A stretch of 64,000 nt of DNA from Polaribacter sp. KT25b (GCF_900105145.1 NZ_LT629752.1:620001-684000); one strand, 5' to 3'. Counted from the first letter of the stretch, positions 1-11,500 are shown. Numbers and translations are program-made. The notes: a model not told the origin generated them from the letters alone.

Positions 1-51
1 AAAGAATAACGTAACAAGTAACACATGAACTCTTAGAAAATAGTGTTTCAT
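1..51 (-). CDS. N-terminus of a probable secreted protein (partial, runs off left edge)
   Basis: An ATG on the minus strand at 51 opens a frame that stays open to base 1 and encodes 17 residues, MKHYFLRVHVLLVTLFF. A short basic start followed by a hydrophobic run is typical of a signal peptide in this phylum. It lies about 200 bp downstream of the symporter gene in the same direction, so it may be the next gene of the PUL. Nothing can be said of function because only the leader is inside the window. Confidence 0.45.
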   Translation of the reverse strand, partial: MKHYFLRVHVLLVTLFF

Positions 52-247
52 TTTTTAAATTTTAAATAATTTTTTATTAGTAAGTAAAGTAAAAGCTTAT
101 CAGAATTACAAAATTCGAAATTCTAATAGCCTTTAAATTTTGTAGTTAGCAGTTTTTACTTGAGTTTTTTACACATAAAATACTAATCTTAAATTACTTA
201 TGAAGTTTTACTTTCATAAATAATTTCAACTATTAACCTTTTTATTT

Positions 248-1876
248 TTACCAGAATAAGCAATAAAGCACAATAAGTAAAATACAAATTACAATAGAAC
301 CAATATTAAATAAAGGCGTTGTTTTAAACAAATCTTTTGTAATTTCAATTCCCTTCGGATCGTCTTTACCATTATTTTGTAAATGACTTAATACCATGAT
401 TATAAGCATTGTTAAAAGAGTTGTTATTCCCATTTGATGCATCCAAGGTTCTAAACCAGCAATCGGAATAAATTTTAAAGCCAATGCAATAGGGAAAGAT
501 AAAATAGCCCCCCAAATTGCAGCGTTATTTGTAGTTTTTTTCCAGAATAAACCTAGTAAAAATATAGCTAAAATACCCGGACTTAACATTCCTGTAAACT
601 CTTGTATGTATTGAAAAACTTGATCCAATCCATTTAACATTGGCGCGATAATAACTGCAATTATCAAAGCAATTGCACCAGAAATTCTACCCACATTTAC
701 AGTTGTTTTATCAGTAGCATTTTTGTTGATGTATTGTTTGTAAATATCCATCGTAAAAATAGTAGAAGTAGAGTTTAACATCGAAGCTAAAGAAGAAACA
801 ATTGCAGCTGCTAAAGCAGCAAAAGCAACACCTTTAAGACCAGTAGGTAAAAATTGTAATAACCAAGGATAGGCTTTATCCGCCTGTTCAGTAGAAGGAA
901 CATTTAACATTCCCGCTTCTCCTAAATTAGCCATAATTGATGGGTCATTTACCATTACATATGCTGCAATACCTGGCACAACTACAATTAAAGGAATAAT
1001 TAACTTTAAAAAAGCCGCTAATAAAATACCTTTTTGAGATTCTTTTAAAGATTTAGCCGCTAAAGTTCTTTGTATAATATATTGGTTGAAACCCCAATAA
1101 TATAAGTTGGCCACCCATAAACCACCAACTAAAACCCAGATTCCAGGTAAGTTTATATAATTGTCATTAGATTTTTCAAGAATCATATGGAATTTTTCTG
1201 GAGCAGCTTCCCAAATTTTAGAAAACCCAGCTAACATTCCTTCTCCGCCAGAAACTGTATTTAAAGCTAAATAAGTAGTTATTAAGCCACCTAAAACTAA
1301 GAATACTACTTGTATAACATCTGTCCAAGCAACTGCAGATAAACCTCCATATAAAGAGTAGGCAGCAGCAAAAAGAGCAAGGCCAATAATTGCATATAAC
1401 ATATCTACACCCATAATAGTTTCTATCGCTAATCCGCCTAAAAACAGTACAGAAGTAAGGTTTACAAAAACATAAAGAGATAACCAGAAAACAGCTAAAA
1501 TGGTTTTAAGGTTTGTAGAAAAACGTTTTTCAACAAATTCAGGAATTGTGTATAATCCTTTTTCAATAAAAATAGGTAAGAAATATTTACCAACAATTAT
1601 TAAAGTTAAAGCAGCCATCCATTCATAAGAAGCAATTGCAATACCAAGAGCAAAACCAGAACCAGACATTCCAATAAATTGTTCTGCAGAAATATTAGCT
1701 GCAATTAGTGATGTACCAATAGCCCACCAAGGCAAAGATTTACTTGCTAAAAAATAATCTTCTGCATTTTTTTGATGTCCCTTTTTATCTCTGGAAACCC
1801 AAAGTCCTACACCTAAAATTAAAATGGCATATCCAACGAAGACGACATAGTCCCACATTTCAAATCCTGCTTTCAT
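248..1876 (-). CDS. Sodium:solute symporter (SSS/SGLT family), probable sugar importer
   Basis: A 542-residue, strongly hydrophobic protein with about 13-14 predicted membrane spans, matching the usual length and organisation of SSS-family Na+/sugar symporters. The early YFLASKSLPWWAIGTSLIAA segment and the following SAEQFIGMSGSGFALG segment are characteristic of SGLT-like transporters. It probably moves released monosaccharide across the inner membrane with sodium. It is the last PUL gene on the left, 90 bp downstream of a sulfatase with an inverted repeat in between. A start at Met7 is also possible. Family assignment is secure; galactose or a modified galactose as substrate is inferred only from the surrounding genes. 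Confidence 0.9.
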   Translation of the reverse strand: MKAGFEMWDYVVFVGYAILILGVGLWVSRDKKGHQKNAEDYFLASKSLPWWAIGTSLIAANISAEQFIGMSGSGFALGIAIASYEWMAALTLIIVGKYFLPIFIEKGLYTIPEFVEKRFSTNLKTILAVFWLSLYVFVNLTSVLFLGGLAIETIMGVDMLYAIIGLALFAAAYSLYGGLSAVAWTDVIQVVFLVLGGLITTYLALNTVSGGEGMLAGFSKIWEAAPEKFHMILEKSNDNYINLPGIWVLVGGLWVANLYYWGFNQYIIQRTLAAKSLKESQKGILLAAFLKLIIPLIVVVPGIAAYVMVNDPSIMANLGEAGMLNVPSTEQADKAYPWLLQFLPTGLKGVAFAALAAAIVSSLASMLNSTSTIFTMDIYKQYINKNATDKTTVNVGRISGAIALIIAVIIAPMLNGLDQVFQYIQEFTGMLSPGILAIFLLGLFWKKTTNNAAIWGAILSFPIALALKFIPIAGLEPWMHQMGITTLLTMLIIMVLSHLQNNGKDDPKGIEITKDLFKTTPLFNIGSIVICILLIVLYCLFW

Positions 1877-1909
1877 TATTGTTTTTTTTGTTTAGTTAAC
1901 TTGTTTTTA

Positions 1910-1948
1910 AATAGAGTGAATCAATAAAACTGTATGATTTACTCTATT
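1910..1948. repeat. Inverted repeat between sulfatase and symporter genes
   Basis: The 14-nt arms 1910-1923 and 1935-1948 pair with a single G:T wobble around an 11-nt loop. A T-run follows on the plus strand, but both flanking genes are on the minus strand, so this is more likely an intercistronic mRNA hairpin (processing or attenuation) than a simple terminator of either gene. Confidence 0.55.
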
Positions 1949-1966
1949 CTGTTTTTTTAATTAGTT

Positions 1967-3421
1967 TTATTTAAAAGGAAATACATTGGAATCAATTCTT
2001 GCTTCCGTCATTATTTGTTTTAATTCTTTTACTTTAGATGGATTAGATTTAGCGATGTTATTTGTTTCTCCAACATCTTTTGACAAATCATATAATTCAA
2101 AAGAACCTTTTTTATTACCTTTAGAATTAATATTATTCCAGACACCTTTCCAGTTTCCTTTTCTTATTGCTTTTCTTCCGCCTCTAATATTAAATTCCCA
2201 ATATAAATGATCATGAGTTTTTTGAGTATCTTTGTTTAATAATGTTGGTAAAAAAGAAATACCATCAATATTATCGGGATTTTTTGTATTTGTTATTTCT
2301 GTTAAAGTTGGTAAAACATCCCAAAAAGTAGAAACGTGATCGGTAACACTTCCTTCTTTTATTTTATTTGGCCAAACTGCTATAAATGGTGCTCTAATTC
2401 CGCCTTCATATAAATCTCTTTTGTAGCCTCTAAATTCACTATTACTGTCAAAAAAATCTGGATTTGTTCCTCCTTCAGGAGAAGGACCATTATCACTTGC
2501 AAACATAATAATGGTATTCTCAGTAAGACCTAACTCTTCTATTTTAGCGATAACCTCACCAACATATGCATCAATTCTTGTAATCATAGAAGCATACGTT
2601 GCTAATGGTTTATCACAAGGTGCATATTCATGAGGCACAATATTTGGTCCGTAATCTGAGGTATATTTATTATCTGCAGTAAACGGTGTTTCTTTAAATT
2701 TACCATCATACATTTTAAAAATAGAATCGTTCGGAGAAATAATTTCTGCATGTGGCAATACTAACGGGATGTATGCAAAAAAAGGTTTATCTTTATTATC
2801 TTCTAAAAACTGAAGTCTATGATCTCTAATTTTATCTGGAGAATAGGTAACTTTATGAGTCCAATCATTTCCTTTTAAAGAATCTAATTTTTGATTATGA
2901 TTTAAATATGGAGGATAATAACGATGCGCTAATTTTTGATCATTATAACCATAAAACTCATCGAAACCTTGATTGTTTGGATCGCCTTCTCCAAAACCTA
3001 ATCCCCATTTACCAAACATTCCTGTTGTATAACCTGCATCTTTTAAAATTTCTGCAATAGTTACCGAGTTTTTAGGTAAAGGTACTTGACCTTCTTTATC
3101 TTCAACTAATTGTTTGTTTCCTCTAATTGGAGTATGACCTGTATGTTGCCCAGTCATTAACGTTGATCGAGAAGGAGCACAAACTGCTGCGCCACTATAA
3201 TGCTGCGTAAATTTCATTCCTCTAGAAGCTAAGAGATCTAAATTAGGTGTATGTATTTTTGTTTGACCATAAACGCCTAAATCTCCAATTCCCATATCAT
3301 CAGCTAAAATATAAATGATATTTGGTTGTTTTTTTACAGAAACAGTTTCCTTTTTTTCTTGAGTACAAGAAATTATAAATGTTGAAAATAATGAAATTAT
3401 AAATAAATATTTTGTAGTCAT
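1967..3421 (-). CDS. S1-family sulfatase, lipoprotein
   Basis: A 484-residue alkaline-phosphatase-fold sulfatase. The leader FSTFIISC ends in a lipobox Cys, implying a membrane-anchored lipoprotein. The N-terminal metal-binding segment IIYILADDMGIGDLG precedes the formylglycine site CAPSR with Cys81; HTGHTPIRGN follows it, and SDNGPSPEGG supplies later metal ligands. The gene would need a sulfatase maturase encoded elsewhere, since none is in this window. It closely resembles the protein at 17705 in layout (the GHTPIRGN/GHVNIRGN segment and the DLYEGGIRAP/DVYEGGVRVP segment), so the two are likely members of one subfamily. It is separated by only 9 bp from the upstream sulfatase and is probably co-transcribed with it. 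It removes sulfate esters from the target glycan; position and sugar are not determinable here. Confidence 0.92.
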   Translation of the reverse strand: MTTKYLFIISLFSTFIISCTQEKKETVSVKKQPNIIYILADDMGIGDLGVYGQTKIHTPNLDLLASRGMKFTQHYSGAAVCAPSRSTLMTGQHTGHTPIRGNKQLVEDKEGQVPLPKNSVTIAEILKDAGYTTGMFGKWGLGFGEGDPNNQGFDEFYGYNDQKLAHRYYPPYLNHNQKLDSLKGNDWTHKVTYSPDKIRDHRLQFLEDNKDKPFFAYIPLVLPHAEIISPNDSIFKMYDGKFKETPFTADNKYTSDYGPNIVPHEYAPCDKPLATYASMITRIDAYVGEVIAKIEELGLTENTIIMFASDNGPSPEGGTNPDFFDSNSEFRGYKRDLYEGGIRAPFIAVWPNKIKEGSVTDHVSTFWDVLPTLTEITNTKNPDNIDGISFLPTLLNKDTQKTHDHLYWEFNIRGGRKAIRKGNWKGVWNNINSKGNKKGSFELYDLSKDVGETNNIAKSNPSKVKELKQIMTEARIDSNVFPFK

Positions 3422-3430
3422 TTTAAATGC

Positions 3431-4987
3431 TTATCTAAATTGAACTTCTTTAACACCTCTTGTATAATCTATTCCTCTTAGTTTTCCAAAAATCTGTTTC
3501 ATTTCTGAAAGTTTTTCAGGGTTAGAAACTGCTAAGTTATTCTGTTGACTTTTATCTTCTTTTACGTTATATAATTGTTCATGAGGAAAATTACCTACTT
3601 CAATTCCTACTTTTTCTCTAAAGTTTTTACCTTTATAAGCCGGGATATATATCCAATCTCCACTTCTTAGAGCTGTTTTTCCTGTAGCTTCAATCACCAA
3701 ATTATCTCTTCCAATATCACTTTTACCTAAAAAAGTTTTTAAAATATCTTTACTGTCTGTAGCTGTTTCTGCAGTACCTGTTAAATTAGCAAAAGAGGCT
3801 AATAAATCTATTTGAGAAACAATAGCATCTGAAACTGCTGGTTGTATTTTACCTTTCCAATACGTAATAAAAGGGACTCTTGTACCCGCTTCAAAAATAC
3901 TGTATTTCCCTCCTCTTAATCCTCCTTTCGGGTCGTGTTTCCCTAATTTTTCTACAGCATCATCATAATAACCATCATTTAATACAGGACCATTATCACT
4001 AGAAAAAACAATTAAGGTGTTTTCTAAAATTCCTTCTTCTTTTAGTGTTTTCATAAACTCACCAATCATATAATCTGCTTCTAAAATAACATCTCCTCTT
4101 GGCCCCATACCAGATTTACCTACAAATCTTGGATGTGGAGTTCTTGGCACATGTGGTTGTTGCATGGCATAGTATAAAAAGAAAGGGTTTTCTTTATGTG
4201 TTTTTACATAATTCTGTGCTTTTGCTAAAAAATGATCTGCCATTTCTGTGTCTGTCCATTTTGCAGCATCCCCACCTTTCATAAATCCAATTCTTGGAAT
4301 TCCGTTAACGATACTATTGTTATGACCATGATGCCATTTCATAGTAGTCATTTCTGGATTTGTAATTGCGGTTGGTTCTCCTTTAAAATTTTCTTTATAA
4401 CTTACTTCAATCGGATCATTTTTATCTAAACCAACAACATTACCATCTTTTATATATACGGTTGGAACTCTATCTTGTGTAGCAGCCATAATATAAGCAT
4501 CATCAAAACCAACTTCATTTGGTCCCGGTGAAACTCGTTCGTTCCAGTTTACAATTCCGGTTCCTAAACCTAAATGCCATTTACCCACAACAGCTGTTTG
4601 GTAGCCTTGTTTTTTTAACATTTTTGGTAAGGTTTGTTGCTCTGTACTAATTAACAAAGGAGCGGTACCTGGTAAAATTTTAGCGTCTTTATTTCGCCAA
4701 GGATACACACCGGTTAATAAAGCATATCTACTTGGTGTACACGTTGCGGAAGAAGCATAACCATTTGTAAATTTAACTCCTCCAGAAGCCAAAGCATCTA
4801 TATTTGGCGTTTGTAATTCTGTAGCTCCGTAAGAACTGATATCTCCATAGCCTAAATCGTCTAAATAAATAACAACGATGTTTGGTTTTTTTGCTTCTTC
4901 TACTTTTACTTCTTCTTTTTTAGTTTCAGACTTACAATTGAAAAGTGCTATTGTAGTAACTAAAAAAAATATTTTAAAAATTCTCAT
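3431..4987 (-). CDS. S1-family sulfatase, lipoprotein
   Basis: About 518 residues from the ATG at 4987; the longer frame to 4999 would begin with TTG and is less likely. The leader ends LFNCKS, a lipobox. IVVIYLDDLGYGDISSYG holds the first metal ligands, CTPSR with Cys83 is the formylglycine motif, GKWHLG and PHVPRTPH are active-site segments, and SSDNGP is the second metal cluster. The arrangement is that of arylsulfatase A-like enzymes. It follows the SGBP gene by about 75 bp and precedes another sulfatase by 9 bp, at the distal end of the SusCD operon. The desulfated position is unknown. Confidence 0.92.
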   Translation of the reverse strand: MRIFKIFFLVTTIALFNCKSETKKEEVKVEEAKKPNIVVIYLDDLGYGDISSYGATELQTPNIDALASGGVKFTNGYASSATCTPSRYALLTGVYPWRNKDAKILPGTAPLLISTEQQTLPKMLKKQGYQTAVVGKWHLGLGTGIVNWNERVSPGPNEVGFDDAYIMAATQDRVPTVYIKDGNVVGLDKNDPIEVSYKENFKGEPTAITNPEMTTMKWHHGHNNSIVNGIPRIGFMKGGDAAKWTDTEMADHFLAKAQNYVKTHKENPFFLYYAMQQPHVPRTPHPRFVGKSGMGPRGDVILEADYMIGEFMKTLKEEGILENTLIVFSSDNGPVLNDGYYDDAVEKLGKHDPKGGLRGGKYSIFEAGTRVPFITYWKGKIQPAVSDAIVSQIDLLASFANLTGTAETATDSKDILKTFLGKSDIGRDNLVIEATGKTALRSGDWIYIPAYKGKNFREKVGIEVGNFPHEQLYNVKEDKSQQNNLAVSNPEKLSEMKQIFGKLRGIDYTRGVKEVQFR

Positions 4988-5062
4988 ATTGTATATCAAT
5001 TATAATTTATGTATAAATTTAAGGAGATTAAAATCTAATATGATTTTAATCTCCAAACTTTA

Positions 5063-6736
5063 TTATCTAGCTTCAACAATTAACAAATCAAAACTATCTA
5101 ACCATAATTTTTGTACTATAGCATCATCTTGACCTGTATTAGAAATATTTAAGTCAAATCTTCCTGATGAAATATCGCCTAAAGTAATTTCTGGTAATGT
5201 TAATCTTACCCATTTACCTTTTTCTGTAGTAGATAAATCAAAATTAAAAGTTGCCGTAGGGTCTGCATTAAAATTAAACTGAATAGTATTCATTGTGTTT
5301 GAACCATCAAGATAAACCCATACACTAGGCACATAAGTACCAGCTGTAACAGGACTTAAAGTACTAAAGCTACCACCTTGTAATCTTGCAAGAGCAGGAA
5401 TACCATCTGCTGTAGTTTCAAATTTCATAGAACTTTTACCTTGATATGCTTTAGAATCGTCTCTCCAGTAATATAAAGGACCACCTTCGTTATTACTATT
5501 ATGTTGTGCAAAATAACCTTCTGTATTTGCTTTTTTAAATTGATTACCAGAACCTCCCCATTCGTCTTCATATCCTGTATAACCAGCCACATTCATTGCT
5601 CCTTGAAAATCCATTGCTACCGTTTTAGGACCAAAGCTTTCTAAAACTCTAGTGTCTACAGATTGTATGTTTCCTGATGTATACGATATTTTAACAATAT
5701 CACTATTATAAATTGGAGCAACTAATGTGATATCTATTTGAGTAGCATCACTACTATTAATAGCAACTGATTTTACAACAATATTTTGATTAAAACCCGC
5801 TAAAGTATTTTCTACATGAACAGTAAAGTTATCTTTTTCTGATGCCGTTAAAACACCTATTTCTCCTGTAACATTAAATGAGATAACTTCTGTTGCATCT
5901 TCTTTTATACCACCATTAATTACAAAAGGTTGAGTTGATGGAATAACTTTAATTTTTAAAGGAATTAATTTTAAAACTTCTGCTTTTGGCTTCGGATCTT
6001 TTCTGATAGAGTTCATACTTCCTGCAACAAAATCCCCTAAACTATTGTATAAAACATCTACAGATTCTGCACTACTCGTCTCTTTGTCTCCCCCACTAAA
6101 AGTCCAACTTCTAGAATCTGGTTCTCCAGAAGTTGTCATATCAACATAAGTAAGCTTTTCCCCTGCTTCTACACTAACTGTTTTCCAAGATGCACTATTT
6201 GCTATGTTTGGTAAATCTGTTTCTGTAATATTTAATACAACTTCTGTACCTTTAAGTACTTGAAAAACTGGTTTTAAATCATCAAAAACGGTTACGGTAA
6301 ATACTTTTTCTACCAACCAATTTCCGTCTTCTTGCTTAACTCCTTCTGTTACCGAGTCTTTAAAAATATTTTTAAGTTGAATTTCTTTAATACCAGGTGT
6401 GTTAAAAAGAACGTTTATTTGTTTTTCATCAGAATTAACTGGACCCACAGCTTCTATAAATTCTGTATACACCAAATTATCCGAAGAAAATTCCTTATTT
6501 AATAAACTTGTACCTTCTGGTAAGTACCAATTGTGACTTATTGAATTATTAGACACATCATACAAACCAATAAATTCATTTAGTGCAACTACATAATCAG
6601 TATCTGTAGTACTTTTAGTTGTTAACCAAGAAAAACTGTTAAAGTCTCCATAAGGTGCTTCATATTCATTTTCGCTACAACCAAACGCTGCGATTATTAA
6701 AACTAATATAATTCCTATTTTTTTCATTTTTTTCAT
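5063..6736 (-). CDS. Surface glycan-binding lipoprotein (SusE/SGBP-like, PKD-like plus C-terminal jelly roll)
   Basis: A 557-residue lipoprotein: the leader ends IIAAFGCSENEYE, with a lipobox followed by acidic residues as in surface-exported Bacteroidota lipoproteins. The middle (about 190-270) looks like a PKD-type immunoglobulin fold, about 290-380 resembles a SwmB-like repeat (IYNSDIVKISYTSGNIQS), and about 390-557 looks like a carbohydrate-binding jelly roll ending LWLDSFDLLIVE. It begins 2 bp after the SusD stop, as SGBP genes usually do. It is a paralogue of the product at 43344, sharing the order of domains and the YNSD...GNIQS segment. The role is to capture the polysaccharide at the cell surface; ligand unknown. 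Confidence 0.8.
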   Translation of the reverse strand: MKKMKKIGIILVLIIAAFGCSENEYEAPYGDFNSFSWLTTKSTTDTDYVVALNEFIGLYDVSNNSISHNWYLPEGTSLLNKEFSSDNLVYTEFIEAVGPVNSDEKQINVLFNTPGIKEIQLKNIFKDSVTEGVKQEDGNWLVEKVFTVTVFDDLKPVFQVLKGTEVVLNITETDLPNIANSASWKTVSVEAGEKLTYVDMTTSGEPDSRSWTFSGGDKETSSAESVDVLYNSLGDFVAGSMNSIRKDPKPKAEVLKLIPLKIKVIPSTQPFVINGGIKEDATEVISFNVTGEIGVLTASEKDNFTVHVENTLAGFNQNIVVKSVAINSSDATQIDITLVAPIYNSDIVKISYTSGNIQSVDTRVLESFGPKTVAMDFQGAMNVAGYTGYEDEWGGSGNQFKKANTEGYFAQHNSNNEGGPLYYWRDDSKAYQGKSSMKFETTADGIPALARLQGGSFSTLSPVTAGTYVPSVWVYLDGSNTMNTIQFNFNADPTATFNFDLSTTEKGKWVRLTLPEITLGDISSGRFDLNISNTGQDDAIVQKLWLDSFDLLIVEAR

Positions 6737-6738
6737 CT

Positions 6739-8490
6739 TTAGTTAGAAATCTTTGGGTTATTTATAGTTTCGCTTGCAGGGTAAGGCAAGTAACCATCGG
6801 TGTAATTTTCTGATGCCTTTAAAAATTCTGGCTCTATTTGAAAATCAGTAGCATTTGTACTTATACCTTCTCTAACTAAACTAGCTGTTCTAGTAGCTGT
6901 ACCTGTAGCATCTTCATTTAGATACACATAATCAGTAGCATAAAAATTTCTTTGACTTAATTCTGTATAACGTGCTTTCGCAATTCCCCATCTTCTTAAA
7001 TCTATATTTCGTGTAGAATACCCTTCTACACATAACTCCATCGGATATTCAAATAATTGTAATCGAGTTCTTACTTCTTCTTTAGAATCGTAATCTGCGC
7101 CTTCTAATACTTTAAGTCCCCAACGTTTACGAATTGCATTTATATAAAATAATGCACCATTTATATCATCTGTTTCATTTAAACATTCTGCCATCATTAA
7201 ATAAACGCCAGACAAACGATTTAAAATTACATTTTTACCAGATTGCCAACTGTTAAGACCCAGTGTCTGTTCATCGTTTGTGATATCATGATTGGTATAC
7301 TTTTTAAAGTAGCCATATTTACCTAAAGAATTAAAATTATGTAAAACGGGAGCAGAAACTGACTCATAGTACTCAGTGTCTTCATCATTAACAACGGCAA
7401 GCATAGCAGAGTTTCTTAAAGAAACTTTTCTTAATCTAACGGTACCTGCTCTGTCTGTTACCGTGTTTCTTGAGTCATTAGGATCCATTTCATCACTAGA
7501 AAAAGCATGAATTAACCAAGCCGAAGCTGTAAAAGTTTCTAAAACACTAGAACCTCCACCAGATCTTGGAGCTGAATATCTAGCACTTCTTGTAATAAAA
7601 TCATCTTCATTAAAAGCAGTTTCTTCTGCTTTATGTAAACTATAATTAATTTCTAAAATGGATTCTGAATTAAAATCACCTGCTTTTGTAAACATAATAC
7701 TAGCATCTTGAACTAAAGCATACCCATAATCTTTCTTTTTATTATTAATAATATCATCAAAATAATCTTTGGCTAATAAATAATCTCCTTCATACAAATA
7801 ACTCATTCCTAAAATAGTACCAGCAGCACCTGCATCTACTCTAGTTTTAGGTTCCATTTGACCAGGTAAATTGTTGTAAGCATATTCTAAATCTTCTCTA
7901 AAAAATGCTATAACTTCTGATGATTCTGATGCCGCTTTAGAAAAGTCTGAAGGCTTTAATGGATTTACATCTCTAATAATAATTTTTCCTTGTTTATAGG
8001 TGGAGTGTAAATAAAAATGTGCTAAACCTCTAAAAAAACGTGCTTGTCCCATTTGTAATGTCCAAGCTTCTTGACTTTTTAAATCGTCTGTCATTCTGTT
8101 TAGTCCTTCAATTACTTGATTAGCTCTAAATATTACTTGATATAAAGCATCCCATCTTAATTGTACTTCATTGGTATCTTCGTCTATGTTTTGTTCGTAC
8201 CAATTTTTCGCAAATAGAGATACGTCATGTCCATTAGGTAGTCTGTCATTAAAACGACTTCCTGGAAAACCTTCATCTGACCTCCAAGATTCTACACGTG
8301 CATTTACAATATACTCGTTTAACATGGCACCATACACCGATATTAAATTTGTATCAGATTCATCTAAAGTTGACCAATAAATATCTGTAGATATTTCATT
8401 AGGATTCACTTCTTCTAAATAAGAGTCGCATGAAAATAATGTTAAAAACATTACCATCAAAAATATTTTTTTAGCTATATATGTTTTCAT
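6739..8490 (-). CDS. SusD-like (RagB/SusD family) nutrient-binding lipoprotein
   Basis: 583 residues with a lipobox leader (LTLFSCDSYLEE). Features typical of SusD are the early NPNEISTDIYW segment, helical TPR-like stretches (FFRGLAHFYLH; RLSGVYLMMAECLNE; INAIRKRWG) and the C-terminal YLPYPASE(T)INNP ending. SusD sits as a lid on its SusC partner, and the pair imports oligosaccharides across the outer membrane. The gene is between SusC (11 bp upstream) and the SGBP gene (2 bp downstream). Its paralogue at 41513 shares these segments. Confidence 0.95.
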   Translation of the reverse strand: MKTYIAKKIFLMVMFLTLFSCDSYLEEVNPNEISTDIYWSTLDESDTNLISVYGAMLNEYIVNARVESWRSDEGFPGSRFNDRLPNGHDVSLFAKNWYEQNIDEDTNEVQLRWDALYQVIFRANQVIEGLNRMTDDLKSQEAWTLQMGQARFFRGLAHFYLHSTYKQGKIIIRDVNPLKPSDFSKAASESSEVIAFFREDLEYAYNNLPGQMEPKTRVDAGAAGTILGMSYLYEGDYLLAKDYFDDIINNKKKDYGYALVQDASIMFTKAGDFNSESILEINYSLHKAEETAFNEDDFITRSARYSAPRSGGGSSVLETFTASAWLIHAFSSDEMDPNDSRNTVTDRAGTVRLRKVSLRNSAMLAVVNDEDTEYYESVSAPVLHNFNSLGKYGYFKKYTNHDITNDEQTLGLNSWQSGKNVILNRLSGVYLMMAECLNETDDINGALFYINAIRKRWGLKVLEGADYDSKEEVRTRLQLFEYPMELCVEGYSTRNIDLRRWGIAKARYTELSQRNFYATDYVYLNEDATGTATRTASLVREGISTNATDFQIEPEFLKASENYTDGYLPYPASETINNPKISN

Positions 8491-8501
8491 TTTGTGTGTT
8501 T

Positions 8502-11500
8502 TTAAAAATTAATATTTAAACCGAAACTATATATTGCTGCAAGTGGATATCTTGAATTATCAATACCTCTTCTGGCAACATTGTTTGACCCCACTTCTGG
8601 GTCATATCCTGAATATTTTGTAAACGTAAGTGCATTTTGTGCCGTTAAAAACAGTCTAAACTTATCTAAACCTAGTTTAGTAGCAGTTTCTTTTGGTAAA
8701 GAATACCCTAGAGAAACTTGTTTTAATCTTAAATAATCTCCGTTTTCTAACCAATAATCTGTAAGTCCAGAGTAATTATAATGATCTCCTGCATCACCTC
8801 TAAAAATTGGTATTTGAGAGGTTGGGTTATTTGGTGTCCACATATTCGTTAAATCTTGATGACGCTCATAATTATAAGAAGCAGCTTTATTACCATTTAA
8901 AACCTCTGCCCCCACAGTACCGTACCAATTCATAGATAAATCAAAATCTGCAAGACTCCAGTTTAAATTAAAACCATATTCAAAGTCTGGTAAACCACTA
9001 CCTTTATAAACTCTGTCTTCGTTGTTAATTTTTCCGTCATTATTTGTATCTACATAAATTAAATCTCCTTTTTCTGCATCTTCTCGTCCTTCAAGTAATT
9101 TATAGGCATCAAGTTGCTCATCAGTTTGTACAACGCCATTGGTTTCATACAAAAAGAAAGCCCCAGCTTCATGACCTACAGCTATAAATGAAACTGTTGC
9201 TTGTGTTGTTTCATTTACCAACCTTACATTATTATTTGGTGTAATGGTTACACCATCTTGCATTTTTGTAATTTCGTTGCTATTTGTAGTAAATGTAGCT
9301 CCTAATTTAAGTTTACTTTTACCAAAATTACCTCTATAGTTAGTAGCAAACTCAAACCCTTTATTAACCATATCTCCAATATTTAAGGTTAAAAGATTGT
9401 CATAATAAGCACCTGCAGAACCAGGTAGTGTTACAGGAAATAACATGTCTCTTTTTTGAGTATTATAATAATCTGCTGTAACTGTAATTTTATTTCTTAA
9501 AAATGATAGATCTATCCCAATATTGTTAGATATTGATGTTTCCCATTTTACATCTGCATTTGCATAAGATAATATTGAAGTTCCAAATAATTCTCCACTA
9601 TCATTTTCATCAAAAACATAATCTCCAAAAGGAGCAATAGTACTTGCATATTCATAATCAGCAAAACTATCGTTACCAACTGTACCGTGACTTAGTCTTA
9701 ACTTAAAGTTATTGATTGTAGCTTTCATTGGTTTCCAAAAATTCTCATCAGAAATATTCCAAGCAGCAGATAAAGAAGGAAAAACACCCCATCTATATTC
9801 AGAACCAAATCTAGAAGAACCATCGTATCTTGCTAATGCTGATAATAAGTATTTTCCTTTATAGTTGTATTGTACTCTAGCTATTGTACCAACTGTTTTT
9901 TTATTGTAATTATCGCTAGTTCCATTAATATCTGGATTATAGCCACTATTTACTAATTGATTAACTGTACCACCATCTAAAACAAGTAAGTTATTATTAG
10001 AAATTCCTTGAATAGAAGCATCAAATGATTGGAAACTATCTTCTTCTAAAGCTAATGCGGCGGTTGCAGAAACAGTATGTTTGCCAAATTTCTTTTTATA
10101 ATTTAAACTTCCATCCCAACTAAATTTATTAGTTCTAGAAGAAATAGCAATTACACCACTTTTAGTTTCATCTGTTATATCTTCATCATTTTCTAGATCA
10201 TATAAAGTAAAACTTGGTTTAAAAATATTTCTTATTTCATTTGTAACAGAAACTCCTATTCTTGTAACAAAATTAAAAGACTCCGATAGTTTTCTATTTA
10301 CACTTAAACTAGCGTTTATACGATCTTTATTTCCTTTATCTTGTCTTCTAAGAGCCTGATTTAAAGCTTCAGAAGGAGTCCTAACACCTCCATTAGTACT
10401 ACCATCTACATATTCATCATTAGGATCTATTGCAGGGAAGTAAGGTCTATATCTACCAGCTTGCACAATTAAACCATCACTAGATCTTTCTCTTTTTTCT
10501 ATAGTAAAAGCTAAACTACCATCTATTTTCCAGTTTTCTGTATTATAACTTGTAGTTGCTCTACCATTATATCTTTTAAAATTTGAATTTATAATGGAAC
10601 CATCTTGATCATATAAACTACCTACAAGATTATAGGTTATTTTTTCTGCTCCACCAGAAACACTAAAATTGTAATTTTTTACCTCTGCATATTTATTTAA
10701 TACATAGTCATCAAATTTATTGTCATTATTAATCCATTCTGGAAAACGTACAACTAATGGTTCAAAATTAATACTTGTATATGCATTTCTATTTACCTCA
10801 TAAAACAATTGACTTTCTGTATTCATTAAAGGAGTTGCTTCGTCTCCAAGAGCCTGCAAACCAAAGGTATAATTAAAATCTATACTCATTTGCCCAGATT
10901 TACCTTGTTTTGTGGTTATTAAAACAACACCTGCAGCACCTCTTGCCCCATATACAGCAGTAGAAGCAGCATCTTTTAGAATATCTATACTTTCAATTTC
11001 ATTAGGGCTTAAACCAGGATCTCCAATTTGAGGAATACCATTTACTACAAAAAGTGGAGTATTAGAACCTATTAAAGAAGTAACCCCTCTAATTTGTATA
11101 CTTGCTGCTTCACCAGGTTCTCCAGAACTAGCTGTAACATTTACACCTGCAACCTGTCCTTGTAGAGCTGATCCAATATCTGGTGTTATAAACTGTTCAA
11201 TTTCATCTGTTACAACTCTATTTACAGCTCCTGTAAGTTCTTTTTTCTTAACGGTTCCATAACCTACTACAATTATTTCTTCTAAAGATTCTGTGTCCGA
11301 ATCTAGTGATACATTTAATTGTGTTTTAGAAATTTTCACCTCTTTGTTTTGCATACCTAAATATGCAAAAACTAAAGTTTCGCCAATTTTTGCCTTAATG
11401 CTAAAATTACCATCAAAATCTGTACTAGATCCTCTTGTTGTTCCTTTTATAAGCACAGACACGCCTGGTAATGGTGTATTGTCTGCACTATCTACAACAA